DNA of 64,000 bases from Heliocidaris erythrogramma (GCA_025617745.1 CM046869.1:19980994-20044993); one strand, 5' to 3'; positions 46,607-57,870 are shown, counted from the stretch's first letter. Numbers and translations: made by a program. The notes: a model not told the origin generated them from the sequence alone.

Positions 46607-46884
46607 CAGTATACCATATGTTTCACAAACCGTGTTAGAAATCCTTACAAAATAACATTTTCAATTATATGCTATAAAAATACTAAGGACTTTTAAGGTG
46701 CCAATTATGAAGAATTGTGTTACTTAATCAACATCCTTACCATATAAAACAATAATTTGCAAATTTAAACCATACAAAAACCCGTAAGACCCCCTCTGAC
46801 TGAAGTGAATATTACTAGAAATATCTAGAGAGTAGAGTATAGACACTAACTAAAAAAAGAGAAAGAGGACGGATATAGTGTATT

Positions 46885-46953
46885 TAACCAATCCCTATAT
46901 ACGTCCCAGACGAAAATCATCATATTTGATTGATACACGTCTATCAAAACTCA

Positions 46954-46986
<33 letters not shown>
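46885..46986 (+). mobile_element. SINE 3' tail plus (CA)n
   Basis: CGTCCCAGACGAAAATCATC, ATTGATACACGTCTATCAAA and ACTCAATTACAC followed by (CA)n match the tail of the SINE at 32480-32697. The tRNA-like head is absent or unrecognisable. The CA run ends eight bases before the SRXN1 start codon. Confidence 0.6.
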
Positions 46987-46987
<1 letters not shown>

Positions 46988-46993
46988 CTCCTC

Positions 46994-47320
46994 ATGTTTC
47001 GGCCCACATTTTATGTGTGCATCGCAGCCCGAATCTTTGCTGCACGAACAATTGGAGGAAATTATAATTCCTTGAACAAACCCCAGATCTTGACATCTAG
47101 CCGACTGCCAAGTGCAGCAGAGATTTTTTCTGTAGCAGAAAAAAGAGGAATCTGCAGGATGATGAGTGATGATATTGATGGGCAGAAAGAAGAAGTAAAA
47201 GGGAGCATACAGACTGACATGATCCAAGAGGTTTTTGACGTTCCTATGGAGGTGATCACCAGACCCATCCCGCCGTCCTTAGACGATGCCAAGGTAGCAT
47301 CACTGATGGAGACCATTCAG
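46994..47320 (+). CDS. SRXN1: Sulfiredoxin, exon 1
   Basis: This encodes residues 1-109 if translation starts at 46994. The conserved part begins near residue 70 (GSIQTDMIQEVFDVPMEVIT) and goes on RPIPPSLDDAKVASLMETIQ before a donor (CAG|GTTTGT). Human SRXN1 has VPLSVLIRPLPSVLDPAKV at the matching place. Residues 1-55 (MFRPTFYVCIAARIFAARTI...) are rich in Arg, Ser and Ala and have no acidic residue before about 43, as in a mitochondrial import sequence. A second start at residues 56-57 (MM, 47159) would give a 123-residue cytosolic form close to the usual length (137 in human). The exon carries the N-terminal lobe that contacts ATP and the peroxiredoxin. Confidence 0.93.
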
Positions 47321-48604
47321 GTTTGTATCCATCCCACTCACGGGACCATCACTATGTGATGGTTCGACCAGACGCCGTGCAATGTCGCAAAGCGACAGCG
47401 CTGTGTATAGTTACACTATGAGGGGCTGTGTCAATTTTGGCGGTGGTCACAACCTCTAAGCTGAAGATGTAAAAACACCAAACATATATTGATATAGTCA
47501 GCAAAATTTTGAGGAATAGATGTACTTCCTTCTACATTATTTTTAGGATGATAGAATATCTGATTTCATGCCAGATTCCTCAATAGGATCTTTATCATCT
47601 TGATCAAAGTAAAATTTTCACGCTGTTTTTGACCGGCGATCTTGCTCCTTTCCAGCACACATATATATGTGCAAAATATAACACACTTGCTATGAGAGGC
47701 AATTCATTGTGGTACAAAGTGCGAGGTTATGTATAATAACCTTGCATATGTGTGAGTGTATCCATCCTAGACTAAAAACTCAATCTATTTTGTACACATT
47801 ATTGAGACTACGTCGAAATGATCTGGCTCCATCGAATTGGAGGAGCTCAGAGTCTCAAAATGCACATTATATTAAAAAAAACAGACAGGTTTTTCTGTCT
47901 ACATCCATCCCAGAATCACCTGGCATTTACCCACTTCACTCTGCTACCAAAAGCGGACGTTGTACCCTCCTCCCCTTTATCCTCGTTCACATATGCTGTG
48001 AGTAATTGCCACGTCAAACTGCCAGGGCAAAGTAAACTTAATACGCTTCATATTTCTGTATCTTATAACACTCAGATTAGTGATTACGCATGGGAACTTT
48101 GTTGCGCAAAGCTACATTTATTTATCCCCAATTGCCATTTACTGACAATTTAAAAAAAAAAAATTGCTTGAGTTTATTGCTTAATATGTGAACAAGCCTT
48201 TACCATCCTTCCCCTACTATATAGCGTACATGTATGTATAATATGCGCTCTAATTGGTTAGATTCGCATCTCGTGACGTGCAAAACTTTTATAGTACACG
48301 ACCGTGCACAATTTTTGCACAGGGAATCCTGTGTTATATGAATAGGGGATAGATTTAGGGGTCTATTTACTATAACAATTAGTGCATGTGCTATTTATGC
48401 ACCATTGCTGGACTGCAAACTCCAAATACTCCCTCCTGCAGCTCTGATGTCCTAAAAAGATCATGACCGAGTTGAAAAAAAAATCAGTTGAATGTATGAA
48501 GAACTGCGTCATGCACTTGAATGCTTAACACAGGGACCACACCGTTCCTGTGGGCAGAGGGTTAATCCTGTCTGTTTTATTCTCCTTTTTTTTTCCTGAA
48601 GCAG
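47321..48604 (+). other. SRXN1 intron
   Basis: A 1.28-kb phase-0 intron (CAG|GTTTGT to CCTGAAGCAG|GAC). Close to its start is a short hairpin, TGTCGC-AAA-GCGACA, at 47382-47396. The open frames at 47709-48153 overlap each other in different frames and show no known domain, so they are not reported as genes. Confidence 0.85.
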
Positions 48605-48814
48605 GACCCAACTCAGGTCCACAAGGTTCCTCCCATTGATGTTCTATGGATCACTGGCCGTGCTGGTGGCAACTATTACTACTCCTTTGGAGGGTGCCAT
48701 CGGTTCGCCGCTTACAAGAAACTGAACCTGAAGACGATACCCTGCAAACTGGTGCGATCCAATGTTCAAGACCTTAGAATGTACTTGGGCTCATCTACCC
48801 CTGACCTTTTATGA
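48605..48814 (+). CDS. SRXN1: Sulfiredoxin, exon 2 (catalytic)
   Basis: Encodes the last 69 residues (110-178). It starts [18 protein letters not shown] and contains the catalytic signature [10 protein letters not shown], with Cys140 (long-form numbering). It ends [13 protein letters not shown], followed by TGA at 48812. Human SRXN1 ends LRVYLGASTPDLQ. Sulfiredoxin uses ATP to reduce the hyperoxidised (Cys-sulfinic) form of 2-Cys peroxiredoxins. The conserved Cys attacks the activated sulfinic phosphoryl ester, and the HR of GCHR and residues of exon 1 bind ATP. All key residues are present and the frame is intact across the splice, so this is very likely a working gene. Confidence 0.95.
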   Translation, partial: DPTQVHKVPPIDVLWITGRAGGNYYYSFGGCHRFAAYKKLNLKTIPCKLVRSNVQDLRMYLGSSTPDLL

Positions 48815-50062
48815 GTGACATCTCTTAAACCTTTCATAGCAGGAATTATTTAAGGGCTAAATTGATCACATTTTATTCTTCAAATTGGCACCTATAATAT
48901 TTTTCTTTTAGTGCTACATGGTTCTAATAAGATATAATGTGTTTGAAAACAAGGTTAGGAACTTCGTCGAAAAGATGACAAAATTGCCAATTTTGATTTT
49001 AAAAACTTTTGATTTAAAATGATTTTAAACCTCTCAATATGTTGCCAATTTAAGGATTTTAAAGCTTATTTTCCTTTTTTAAAATTCCTGGCATCAAATG
49101 CAATATGGTCATGCAACAAAAAATGGACACAGTGTATGCAGAAGATTTTGCTCTTTCTACTCATGCTTCTGGTATATTTTTTAGAGCTCTGAATCAAAAG
49201 TTATTGAGCCAAACCACAAAATGTCAATTGTCTCAAAAGGGACCAGTTGAATAGGATATGATTTGGTGTAACACATTTTCCGTAGACTACAGTCCAAATT
49301 ATTTCAAACCTGGTATCCAACAGTTTCCATCATCGCAGAATGTGTATTTTACCAGCTTTTCTTGCGTGATTGTACTAGGTGTTAAAAAAGATGCACATTT
49401 TTTATCTTCAGCAGTATTAATAAATCGTTAATCTACATTTGCACTCTTCACCCAGGTGAAGTACATGGGTACCCAGTATGGTAGGAAGAAATTCTTTAAA
49501 TGCTTGAGTGCCTTAATTATCATGATCAGGGTAATAATATGATACTTTGTAAAGTGCAGAAGAGTAATGTTTGTAGCTGCGCTGTACAAATGTACATATT
49601 TCATGTATTATTATTGTCATCATTATCATTATCATTATTATTATCATCATTTTTATTATTATTATTATTAATATTATTATTATTATCAATATTGTTATAA
49701 GTGCAGAAAAAAGAAAGAAAATTTGCATTATACTGTGGTTTAAAGTTGAAGGATATTAAATATGTTTATAGTCGGTTTTTTTGACATTAATGCTTTGAAA
49801 TTTCAATTACGGTAGGTCTTCTTTTTCTGACATATCAAAGCCATGATTTTTCTTCGTGATTTGTTCCAAAAGCTGCGGCAAAATTTTACGTTTTACAGTA
49901 ATAGGTGAAAAGAAAAAAAAATTAAGGTAATAGTAATTTAATTCTTATCAACAACACTGGATCACCTACATGATACCAGATGAGCTTTAGTTTGAACATG
50001 AAGCTACAATTGTAGCTCCATGGTTTGAAGCACCTTGATGACACAGTGTACGCATTATGATA
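48815..50062. other. SRXN1 3' UTR and spacer
   Basis: AT-rich sequence. The first AATAAA downstream of the SRXN1 stop that I noticed is at 49419-49424, about 600 bases after it, and is a candidate poly(A) signal. A (ATT/ATC)n trinucleotide tract lies at 49610-49690. No further gene is seen. Confidence 0.4.
49610..49690 (+). repeat. (ATT)n/(ATC)n trinucleotide tract
   Basis: Mixed ATT, ATC and ATTATT units over about 80 bases. It may be the tail of an old LINE or SINE but no body is recognisable next to it. Confidence 0.75.
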
Positions 50063-50496
50063 TACAGTGTGTTTCTTACAAAAGGAAACCCAAATTTTTC
50101 CAGCAATATTTTGTCAAATGAACCTAACTTGATTTATTGTAATACATCATAAAGATGAAAATCTTATCACCTTTTATATGCTACCATATTTGTGATGGAT
50201 GATAAAGCCTGGGATTATTGAACTACCGGTATAGCAATTTTGTAAAATGGCATTTTAAAAATTGATTTACGCACGAGAGTGAGATCTATCATCTACACAA
50301 CGAATACCGGTAGTTATTCACTGAAGCTCACTCTGCTTTCTCTAGCACACACTTGCTTGGACAGACACAGTGGTTATTTGGAAAGACGGGAATAATTTTG
50401 GACTCATATTTCATTCAAGGTTGCATACAAGTTGAAAGATGAATACGAAAACATCAAGGAATATCACTTTTCTTTTCTATGTGTCGTTATCACTTG

Positions 50497-52791
50497 TTAG
50501 GTGGTCTGTCATTTATGACAGACCTCCTTTTAATTTTGTCAAGATTTTTCTTCTTTTTATTTATTTCTTCTTTTTATAACAAATTCTTGTGGCCACCATA
50601 TCTCAAAATCGGCCAGGTCACTATCATCGAGTTTCATGTCATGTATGAGGTCAATCATGGACATGGTCCATTAAGCTTTTGGAGGTCATCAGGTCATCGT
50701 GACGTCATCAAGACGCCATTTTGTAAATTTACAAGATCGATTATATCTTCATAATCGATCATCAAAAATCAACCATATTCACATCACATGAACTTCACAT
50801 GACGGGTCATCAAGTCATGTCCTCACAGGTCATCTAGAGGTCAGGACGTGCGCGTACGCGCGCGTCAAAATTTAAAAATGCTCAAAATCACGTAGGATCA
50901 AGTCTGCACACGTTTCAGGTCATTTTGAGCATTTCAAAAATTTCCGTGCGTAAGCGTCCGCGCGCGCGTTCTACGCGCGCGCAAGTCGTAAATAACGTTA
51001 AAACGCTGTTTTTTCGATTGATTTGCAATCCTGACACTTTTCTTCATCATTTCCATCAACTTGGAATCAATTTCAATCAATAATAAGGTCGTACGGGCGC
51101 GTCAAAGTTCAAAATCCGTGCGCGCATCTATGGCGAAAATAACGTAAAAACGTACAAAAACATGCCTCTACAAAATTAACTCTAGCTCTTTAAATAGTCC
51201 ATAAATCCCCCAATTTTTTTTCATCATCAGGTAGGGTATGAATCATAGATATGATTTCATGTATCATTTGACCCTTATAAACATTATGACGTCATCAAAA
51301 TGGCGCCAGAATTCAAAATTTCCATTTTTCATGTTTTCACGTCATCACATTTAAGCAAATTTGGCTCTAGATTCGTAATTATTAGTCGTTTTTCGTCCAG
51401 ATTTTAATATGTTGTAGCTGAGGCAATTTCCTACAAAATCAGTTTCCACCATTTTTCATCTTGATGATGTCATCACAGTGAAATTTTCAATTAAAGATGC
51501 CATGTCAGAATTTTCCCTATTTGCGTGTTATGTCTATGGAAGATGATTTTTTTTCGAATCATGAATCTACATGACATTGTTCTCTGAGCTGTATCTCAGT
51601 TGTTTTTTGTCCATTTTCTTCCAGATTTTGGTATGTTATAGCTGAGACTATAAGCTTTTATAAGTGTGGTCTCCAATTTTTGATCAGATGTCGGGATCAT
51701 CCCCAATTTTTCACTACAACATGTGATTTGAGAATCCCGTTTTTCGTTTACGTGTTATCTCTATGGGAAATGTTTTGGTATATTGGTCAAAGCACTTGCC
51801 TCTCACTCCGGTGACCCAGGTTCGATCCCCGGTGGGTCCATTAATTTTTTTTTTTTTTTTGCTTCTTTTTGCCTTTCATTTTACCATCTTGTTTGACTAT
51901 TATAACATAAGCAATCACAAACCACGTAATAAACTGCCTTATTTTACGTGTTATGTCTATTGGAAAGTAGTGTGCAGTGTTTTATGTATAACCCTATGGA
52001 AAATCTGATTCCCTGACGTGTATTAAAGCTATCCTGCAATATCATTAGTCCTATTTGATATCACAATTTCTCAAAATTGACTTAGTCAATTATTGTTAGT
52101 CATCAGTCCTAATAAGGTCAAGTTCCCGCATCTTTTTCAAGGTCATCAGATTACTGTGTCGTTATCTAGGCGCCATTTTCTACAAATGAACTTATGGTCG
52201 TATCTTCATAACGAAATGTCATTTCTGTTTCATATTTGGCATGGTTAAGGTCAATGTCATTCCAGTCATGGTCATCACAATTATCACCATCATCATCCTC
52301 CTCATCATCATCACTGTCATCACCATTATCATGATCATTCTTTGTCTTTTGTTTTTTATTTCGTAATTATTTTCATGATTCTATCATCTCCTAATTTCAC
52401 AGTATGCATTATTTTCTCCCATCTTATCTTATATCATGGTTTACCATGCGTATCTTTATATTTCACCTGTCAACTTCTCAACAAAATAGACGGACGACAC
52501 TGCATGCACATCGTTCTGATACGAACGATTGCAGTTCTAAATGTTGTCATGATCATCATTATCGTCATTGTTATATGAGCATCTTGCACAAATATTATCA
52601 CATCTTACAATGACCGTTTCACACATTTTTCTACATTCCTGTCCTCAAGAAGCATCTCCATTCATGGCATTTTGACTTCCTATCTTCAGTTTAGCATTTC
52701 CCCGTTATTATGATCATCCTGATTACAATCATGATCATACAAATTGAAAGACAGACCACCTAATTCGTCCTCATGACGAATTAAATTCTAG
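50497..52791. mobile_element. 2.3-kb non-autonomous Helentron/Helitron-like element
   Basis: The left end is TTAGGTGGTCTGTC with an 8-bp hairpin (GGTCTGTC, ATTTAT, GACAGACC; 50503-50524). The same 14 bases are inverted at 52750-52763, 28 bases before the right end. They are followed by a palindrome (AATTCGTC, CTCAT, GACGAATT; 52762-52782) and a CTAG terminus (52788-52791). The insertion is in a T-run without a target duplication, since copy 2 of the host repeat has the uninterrupted TTTT at 55319-55322. This asymmetric inverted-repeat plan with a 3' hairpin matches Helentrons (Helitron2). No Rep/helicase frame is present, so it must have been mobilised in trans. The inside holds CpG-rich and TCATCA-rich sequence and a tRNA-like piece. 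Confidence 0.75.
51776..51840 (+). pseudogene. tRNA-Glu-like sequence with Pol III terminator
   Basis: TGGTATATTGGTCAAAGCAC resembles a D arm. CCTCTCACTCCGG resembles the anticodon arm of tRNA-Glu(CTC). CCCAGGTTCGATCCCCGG is a T arm with an intact B box. A T-run starts three bases after the 3' end. The 5' acceptor half has no complement, and the T stem has a mismatch, so this is a tRNA relic or a SINE head, not a working gene. Confidence 0.55.
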
Positions 52792-52928
52792 TTTTGTTTT
52801 TTATCATTGTACCTAATGAAATTACACTTTGCATTACTTCTGTGTGCAAACTACTTTTTACATCACTCACTTAAATCCTTTCCAAGTGATTCATGTGTAA
52901 CAATATCATTACATATTTTGTATGATTA

Positions 52929-54708
52929 TAATAATAATAATAATAATAATGTGATTTATATAGCGCCAAATCCACTCTGTGGAGTGCTCAAGGCGCATTC
53001 AAGAAGAAAAGTAGCTAAGAAGAGAATAGCAAAGTTTTTAGAAGTTTTTTAAAGGACAATGAGGTCGAGCAACTTTTTATGTCTTCAGGTAGGCTATTCC
53101 AAAAGGTCGGGCTTGTGAATGTATATGATCGTTCCCCCCAGGTTTTAGATACTTTGGGTATATTGAGAAGGCCAGAAGAGGAAGAACGAAGTGATCTTGT
53201 TGGGGTGTAGTGCTTAATAAGTGAAATATTATATTGAGGAGCAGTGCCATGAATACAATGAAAGGTAAGCAGCAGAATCTTAAAGGTGATGCGGTCCTTC
53301 ACAGGGAGCCAATGTAAGGAGCGTAAAATTGGAGTAATGTGAGTGCGTTTGGAGGATAACGACACAATGCGTGCTGCAGCATTTTGCAGTTTCTGGAGCT
53401 TGGATAGTAAAGTCTGGGGTAAATTGACAAGAAGGGCATTTCCAAAATCTAACCGGGATGAAATCAAGGCATGAACTAACTTTTCGGTTGCCGACTTAGA
53501 CAAATATTTCCTAATAAAACCTATGTTACGCAACTGGTATCTAATTGATCTGCACATGTGTGAAATTTGATTAGACATTGTCATGTGTGAATCAAACATA
53601 AAACCGAGATTGCGGCAAGAATCAGATAAATTGATGGTATGATTGGAAAATGAGATCGAGTTGATGGAAATTTTGCTACGTTGTGCTTTGGAACCAAATA
53701 TAAGGAATTCACACTTATCAGTATTTAGTTTGAGAGAGTGTGAAAACATCCATTTTTGGATGTCAGCCGTACATGACTTGAGGCGGTTCATTGCGCTTTC
53801 AGCAGCAGGTTGATTGCTCTTGAAGGAAATCATTAGTTGGATATCATCAGCATATATGTGATAATCAATACCGTGATGAACTAAGACTTGCCGCAATCCT
53901 ATCAAATAAATCGAAAAGAGGGTCGGACCTCCCACAGAGCCTTGAGGCACGCCATAGGTGCGAGGCAATGCAACTGATTTGCATCCATTTATGCAGACCA
54001 ACTGAGAATGGCAGGAAAGATAGGACACAAACCAGTTGTATGCGTCGCCCTTCACACCAAATGAACTTAATATATTCAAGAGGATGGTATGGTTCACAGT
54101 GTCGAAGGCGGCGGACAGGTCAAGAAGAAGAAGAGCAGTCAGGTTCCCTCTATCCATTTCTCGCAATACATGATTTGAAACGTTAACGAGGAGTGTTTCA
54201 ACACTATGCTGCGGTTTGTATGCAGACTGGAAAGGATCAAAGAGATTATTATCTTGAAAATATTCTGAAAGACGTGAGAAAACAATCCTTTCAAGAGTCT
54301 TGAAGAGGAAAGGAAGATTTGAGACGGGTCGATAATTTTTTAGAGAATTGTGGTCCAGAGAGGGTTTCTTTAGTAGAGGAGTGACATAGGCTATTTTTAA
54401 GGAGGAGGGAACATGTGACTGCTCTAAACTTAGATTAATTAAGTGGGAGAGAATAGGTGCAAATATGTGGGAACAATCCTTCAACAATTTAGTGGGGATA
54501 GGGTCCAACTGACAAGATTTAGGGGTCAATTTACGTAGGAGAGTGAAGATCTCGTCAGGATTAGTACGACGTATGGTATCGAAAGAAGAAGAGGTGGTGG
54601 GTGGGAGTGGTGATTCATCCGGAGACAAACAGTCGCAAATGTTCTTTATTTTAGTATGGAAGAAGTGGTTGAATGTATTGGCAAGTTCCTCACTGTCATT
54701 ATGGGTCG
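52929..54708 (-). mobile_element. 5'-truncated CR1/L2-type LINE
   Basis: On the minus strand the element ends GGCGCTATATAAATCACATT followed by (ATT)n, a typical 3' end of this group. Everything upstream of the reverse transcriptase, including the endonuclease, is missing, as after incomplete reverse transcription. It interrupts copy 1 of the Tc1-like element at TGTATGATTAT; copy 2 shows the empty site (TGTATGATTATGAAAGAGG at about 55446-55464). The 5' boundary is uncertain by about 10 bases. Confidence 0.85.
53015..54708 (-). CDS. LINE reverse transcriptase, endonuclease missing
   Basis: The frame is open for at least 537 residues and continues upstream to the truncated 5' end (with words such as NDSEELANTFNHFFH). 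Reverse transcriptase motifs appear in order: NYRPVSNLPFLFKTLERIV, LLLLDLSAAFDTVNH (motif A), YGVPQGSVGGPTLFSIYL (B), YADDIQLMIS (C, catalytic Asp pair), LKLNTDKCEFLIFG (D) and CRNLGFMFD (E). The C-terminal part has LRSLHWLPVKDRITFK and FWNSLPEDIK, usual in CR1/L2/Rex1-like elements. GPT replaces the usual GP(L/I) in motif B. With no stop and no frame shift the copy looks young, but without promoter and endonuclease it cannot move by itself. Confidence 0.9.
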
Positions 54709-55002
54709 GAAGAGGAACTGAACTTTGACATGAATAATACTAATCAATCCGGACATAATCACTCTTATAGTAATTGATGGGGAAGATTGTTTTTAAGAAA
54801 CACACTGGCTACCAGTACACCAATCCTGATGAATATATTTACATAGTTTCTGTGCTTTATGAATTATTTGTATTATCAATATGAAACATTATACTTTAGT
54901 GCCTGGATGGACAGCTGAATGAACATTATATTCAAATAAACGCACATCACACTGCCTTACTTCTTTTAAGATAAATGTAAGATTATCTTTCACGTCGAAT
55001 GG

Positions 55003-55568
55003 TTACCACATTTGTGATGGATGATAAATCCTGGGATTATTGAACTACCGGTATAGTAATTTTGTAAAATGGCATTTTAAAAATTGATTTGCGCACGAGA
55101 GTGAGATCTATCATCTACACAACGAATACCGGTAGTTATTCACTGAAGCTCACTCTGCTTTCTCTAGCACACACTTGCTTGGACAGACACAGTGGTTATT
55201 TGGAAAGACGGGAATAATTTTGGACTCATATTTCATTCAAGGTTGCATACAAGTTGAAAGATGAATACGAAAACATCAAGGAATATCACTTTTCTTTTCT
55301 ATGTGTCGTTATCACTTGTTTTGTTTCTTTATCATTGTACCTAATGGAATTACACTTTGCATTACTTCTGTGTGCAAACTACTTTTTACATCACTCACTT
55401 AAATCCTTTCCAAGTGATTCATGTGTAACAATATCATTACATATTTTGTATGATTATGAAAGAGGAACTGAACTTTGACATGAATAATACAAATTAATCC
55501 GGACATAATCAGTTTTCTAGTAACTGATGGGGAAAATTGGGTTTCCTTTTTTAAGAAACACACTGTAT
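55003..55568. mobile_element. Tc1-like miniature element, copy 2 (5'-truncated, uninterrupted)
   Basis: The left end is missing because the duplication began inside the element. The right end (AAGAAACACACTG, then TA) is intact. It shows both pre-insertion sites for the younger elements in copy 1. Confidence 0.85.
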
Positions 55569-55577
55569 ATTATATTA

Positions 55578-55912
55578 TGATATATTACTGGTTACCCGTA
55601 CGCCAAAGAATATCGTTTAAAGTCCTGATGATCGTGTATAAAGCACTAATTGGTCAAGCCCCTAGTTATGTCGTAAAACTATTAAAACTCCAATTTCACA
55701 AACATACCCACAACCTGGGCAGTTCCCAAGATAGTTTACTTTTGCAAATTCCATTACATAGAACAAAAGTAACTCCAGAAGATCAAGCATTTGCATGTGC
55801 GGCCCCCCAAACTGTGGAATGACTTACCACTGGACATTAGGAAATCACTACATGTATTGTTAAATACTTTCAAATCAAAACTAAAAGCATGTCTTTCAAT
55901 TTATTTGTTTAT
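55578..55912 (+). mobile_element. Old CR1-like LINE fragment (RT C-terminus)
   Basis: The frame reads YYWLPVRQRISFKVLMIVYK, ALIGQAPSYVVKLLK and, after one frame shift, WNDLPLDIRKSLHVLLNTFK. This is the LHWLPV...FWN.LP..I region at the end of CR1/Rex1-like reverse transcriptases. It is on the opposite strand to the LINE at 52929 and is much older. The Tc1-like element had inserted right beside it. Confidence 0.75.
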
Positions 55913-56977
55913 GCATGTACTGTAGTAGTAGCTTTAAGCATATCGGGAGCTCTTTGCAGCGCAGTAGAATATATTTACATAGTTTCTGCACTTTATGAAT
56001 TATTTGTATTATCAATATGAAACATTACACTATAGTGCCTGGATGGACAGCTGAATGAACATTATATTCAAATAAACGCACATCACGGTGCCTTACTTCT
56101 TTTAAGATAAATGTAAGATTATCTTCCAGGTCCAATGGTTTTGTTTTGTAGTCCTGTCTTGAGTTTATCAACATTCCTTAAAATTGAATTATCATTCATT
56201 GACTTCCCAAATGATTTCAAGTTATCATGATAGACATTGATTGAGACAGGAATTTGACATTTATAATTGCCTGGTGTGTGCATGCTTCTGGAAGCGTGCA
56301 CACAATCTTATATGCTGAATTTTAGATGGTTCAGGAGTTTGCAAGAAAGGAATAGTAGGAGCACTATCTGATATTATATTGTATATGTATACCAGTATGT
56401 GACTTTCTTACATTTCTCATTTTGGGAAGGGGAGGGGGCCGGGGCGGGGCAAAGTGTGTATTAAGTCTAGGAATAGGAAAGGAGGTATGTGCCCCTAAAC
56501 CCAGTACCAATCCCTGCAACCTCACTGACAATGTTTGCTTCCTTGGTATTTTATTAGATGGATATATTTGAGGGACATAGTGAATGTTTAAAATTGAACT
56601 ATTTAAAAATTGAAATAAATAATGATACACATTGGCAGAAATAATGCAGGAAAGTCTTTTTCATCAGGAGGGAGGGGGGACATAACAATAGTCCCCCCCC
56701 CCCCCCCCGATGACTATAATTGCATAACAAATCTCCGCCACATACGATATAATACTGAATATTTGAATATGGTAGAATCATCTCTGTGGTATGGGTCTTT
56801 TATGCACTAACTGTACTGCAGTTCTTTCAACTCCGTACTGACAACTCGGGAGTTCATGTTCAAATTTCAAAGAACAAGTAGTTTTCTCCATATGGCATAT
56901 CTAAGGTTACTGAATAATTACTGGTGATGGTGACTTGGTATATAATAAATAAATATAATATTTGACAATGTTGAAAT

Positions 56978-57164
56978 AACACGATAAAAACTACTTTCGA
57001 AAAATAAACTCAAGACCAATTCAATAGCCCTGTCTATCACCTTTAGAAATGTGCGAACATTACAATGGTGTGTTACATAATCCAAACCTAATTTCTATGG
57101 GCAGTACAATAGGCCTTTGAAATTGCCCTTGAGTTTATTTTTCGAAAGTAGTTCTTATCGTGTT
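56978..57164. mobile_element. 187-bp MITE (AACACGATAAAAACTACTTT ends)
   Basis: Left end AACACGATAAAAACTACTTT; right end reversed AACACGATAAGAACTACTTT. The match continues through TCGAAAAATAAACTCAAG for about 37 bases. TAA/TTA lie at the outer edges. No coding sequence is present. Confidence 0.85.
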
Positions 57165-57199
57165 AAATGTAACGGGTTCATGGACAACTGACAAGTTTA

Positions 57200-57870
57200 A
57201 TAAGAATATATATTGAAAAGATTATTATAATACAGAGCAATAGTTATATAATAGTTCGAAAAGGACATGGTGGGTTTTTTTATCCATTGAGTGTAACATT
57301 GCATATTCGAGGTACATTAAGTACCGGTACTAGCAATGGGAAGGCAATGTTCACATAGATATATAGAGAAGAAAGAAGATATATATTTTTACTGTGTGAG
57401 AAGAAATGTAAATTTATGAAATAATGAAATGCAAGTTAATCACTACATGCACCAATACTTTCTATTTGCATTTATTTTCTGGTGTCTTTTTTATTTTATT
57501 TCTGACAGAACTAGGTATTACTTAATTGCATATTATTGAATATGAAATATACATGTATTAGGAATAGTAAGAATATACCAAATTTAAAGGCATATATGAG
57601 TTTGAGTTGAAAATGACACTAGAGAATAAAGAGGAGAAATGAGAGGAACAAAGAGAGAGGGAGAGCAGACGGGGTGACTCAACAACATGTAACCAAGCAG
57701 ACGAGGGAGAGAAAAAAGAGAAAAAATGATAGGAGAATAGAGAAAGAGGAAAGTGTTCAATTTTACATGGTGGTTGAACAAAGCAACCAAGGAAGAATGG
57801 GTCGATGAAAGATGGGAATGGCAGAAAATGGCAGACCTAAGAGTTGAAATTACCCAAAACTAGACAATTT
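57200..57870. other. Spacer, no recognised feature
   Basis: AT-rich, with a purine-rich stretch (GAGAGAGGGAGAG and similar) at 57610-57750. I see nothing gene-like in it. Confidence 0.5.

Larger units (their letters stand above)
50065..54806. mobile_element. Tc1-like miniature element, copy 1, split by two insertions
   Basis: The left end is CAGTGTGTTTCTTACAAAAG preceded by TA, and the right end, reversed, is CAGTGTGTTTCTTAAAAACA. Copy 2 (55003-55568) ends, reversed, CAGTGTGTTTCTTAAAAAAG. The body is interrupted by the Helentron-like element (50497-52791) and by the LINE (52929 to about 54708). Without them it is about 670 bp and has no transposase. Conserved words shared with copy 2 include CAAGGTTGCATACAAGTTGA and CAAACTACTTTTTACATCAC. 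Confidence 0.85.
50186..55001 (+). repeat. Tandem duplication, unit 1
   Basis: The unit runs from ACCATATTTGTGATGGATGA to AATGGTT and is followed at once by unit 2. It includes most of the Tc1-like element and flanking DNA that contains GCCTGGATGGACAGCTGAAT. Subtracting the two later insertions leaves about 740 bp, close to unit 2 without its extra LINE piece. Confidence 0.8.
55002..56140 (+). repeat. Tandem duplication, unit 2
   Basis: Begins at the ACCACATTTGTGATGGATGA junction and ends near CCAGGTCCAATGGTT. It repeats unit 1 without the Helentron and the LINE but keeps about 350 bases of an older LINE that unit 1 has lost. The last 165 bases (55974-56140) match 54836-55001 closely. Confidence 0.8.

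Noticed and set aside
47709-48153. Two overlapping plus-strand frames inside the SRXN1 intron
   Set aside because: Different frames, no homology, and the SRXN1 splice sites on both sides are strong.
51776-51840. Functional tRNA-Glu gene
   Set aside because: The B box and T-run are good, but the 5' acceptor strand does not pair and the T stem has a mismatch.
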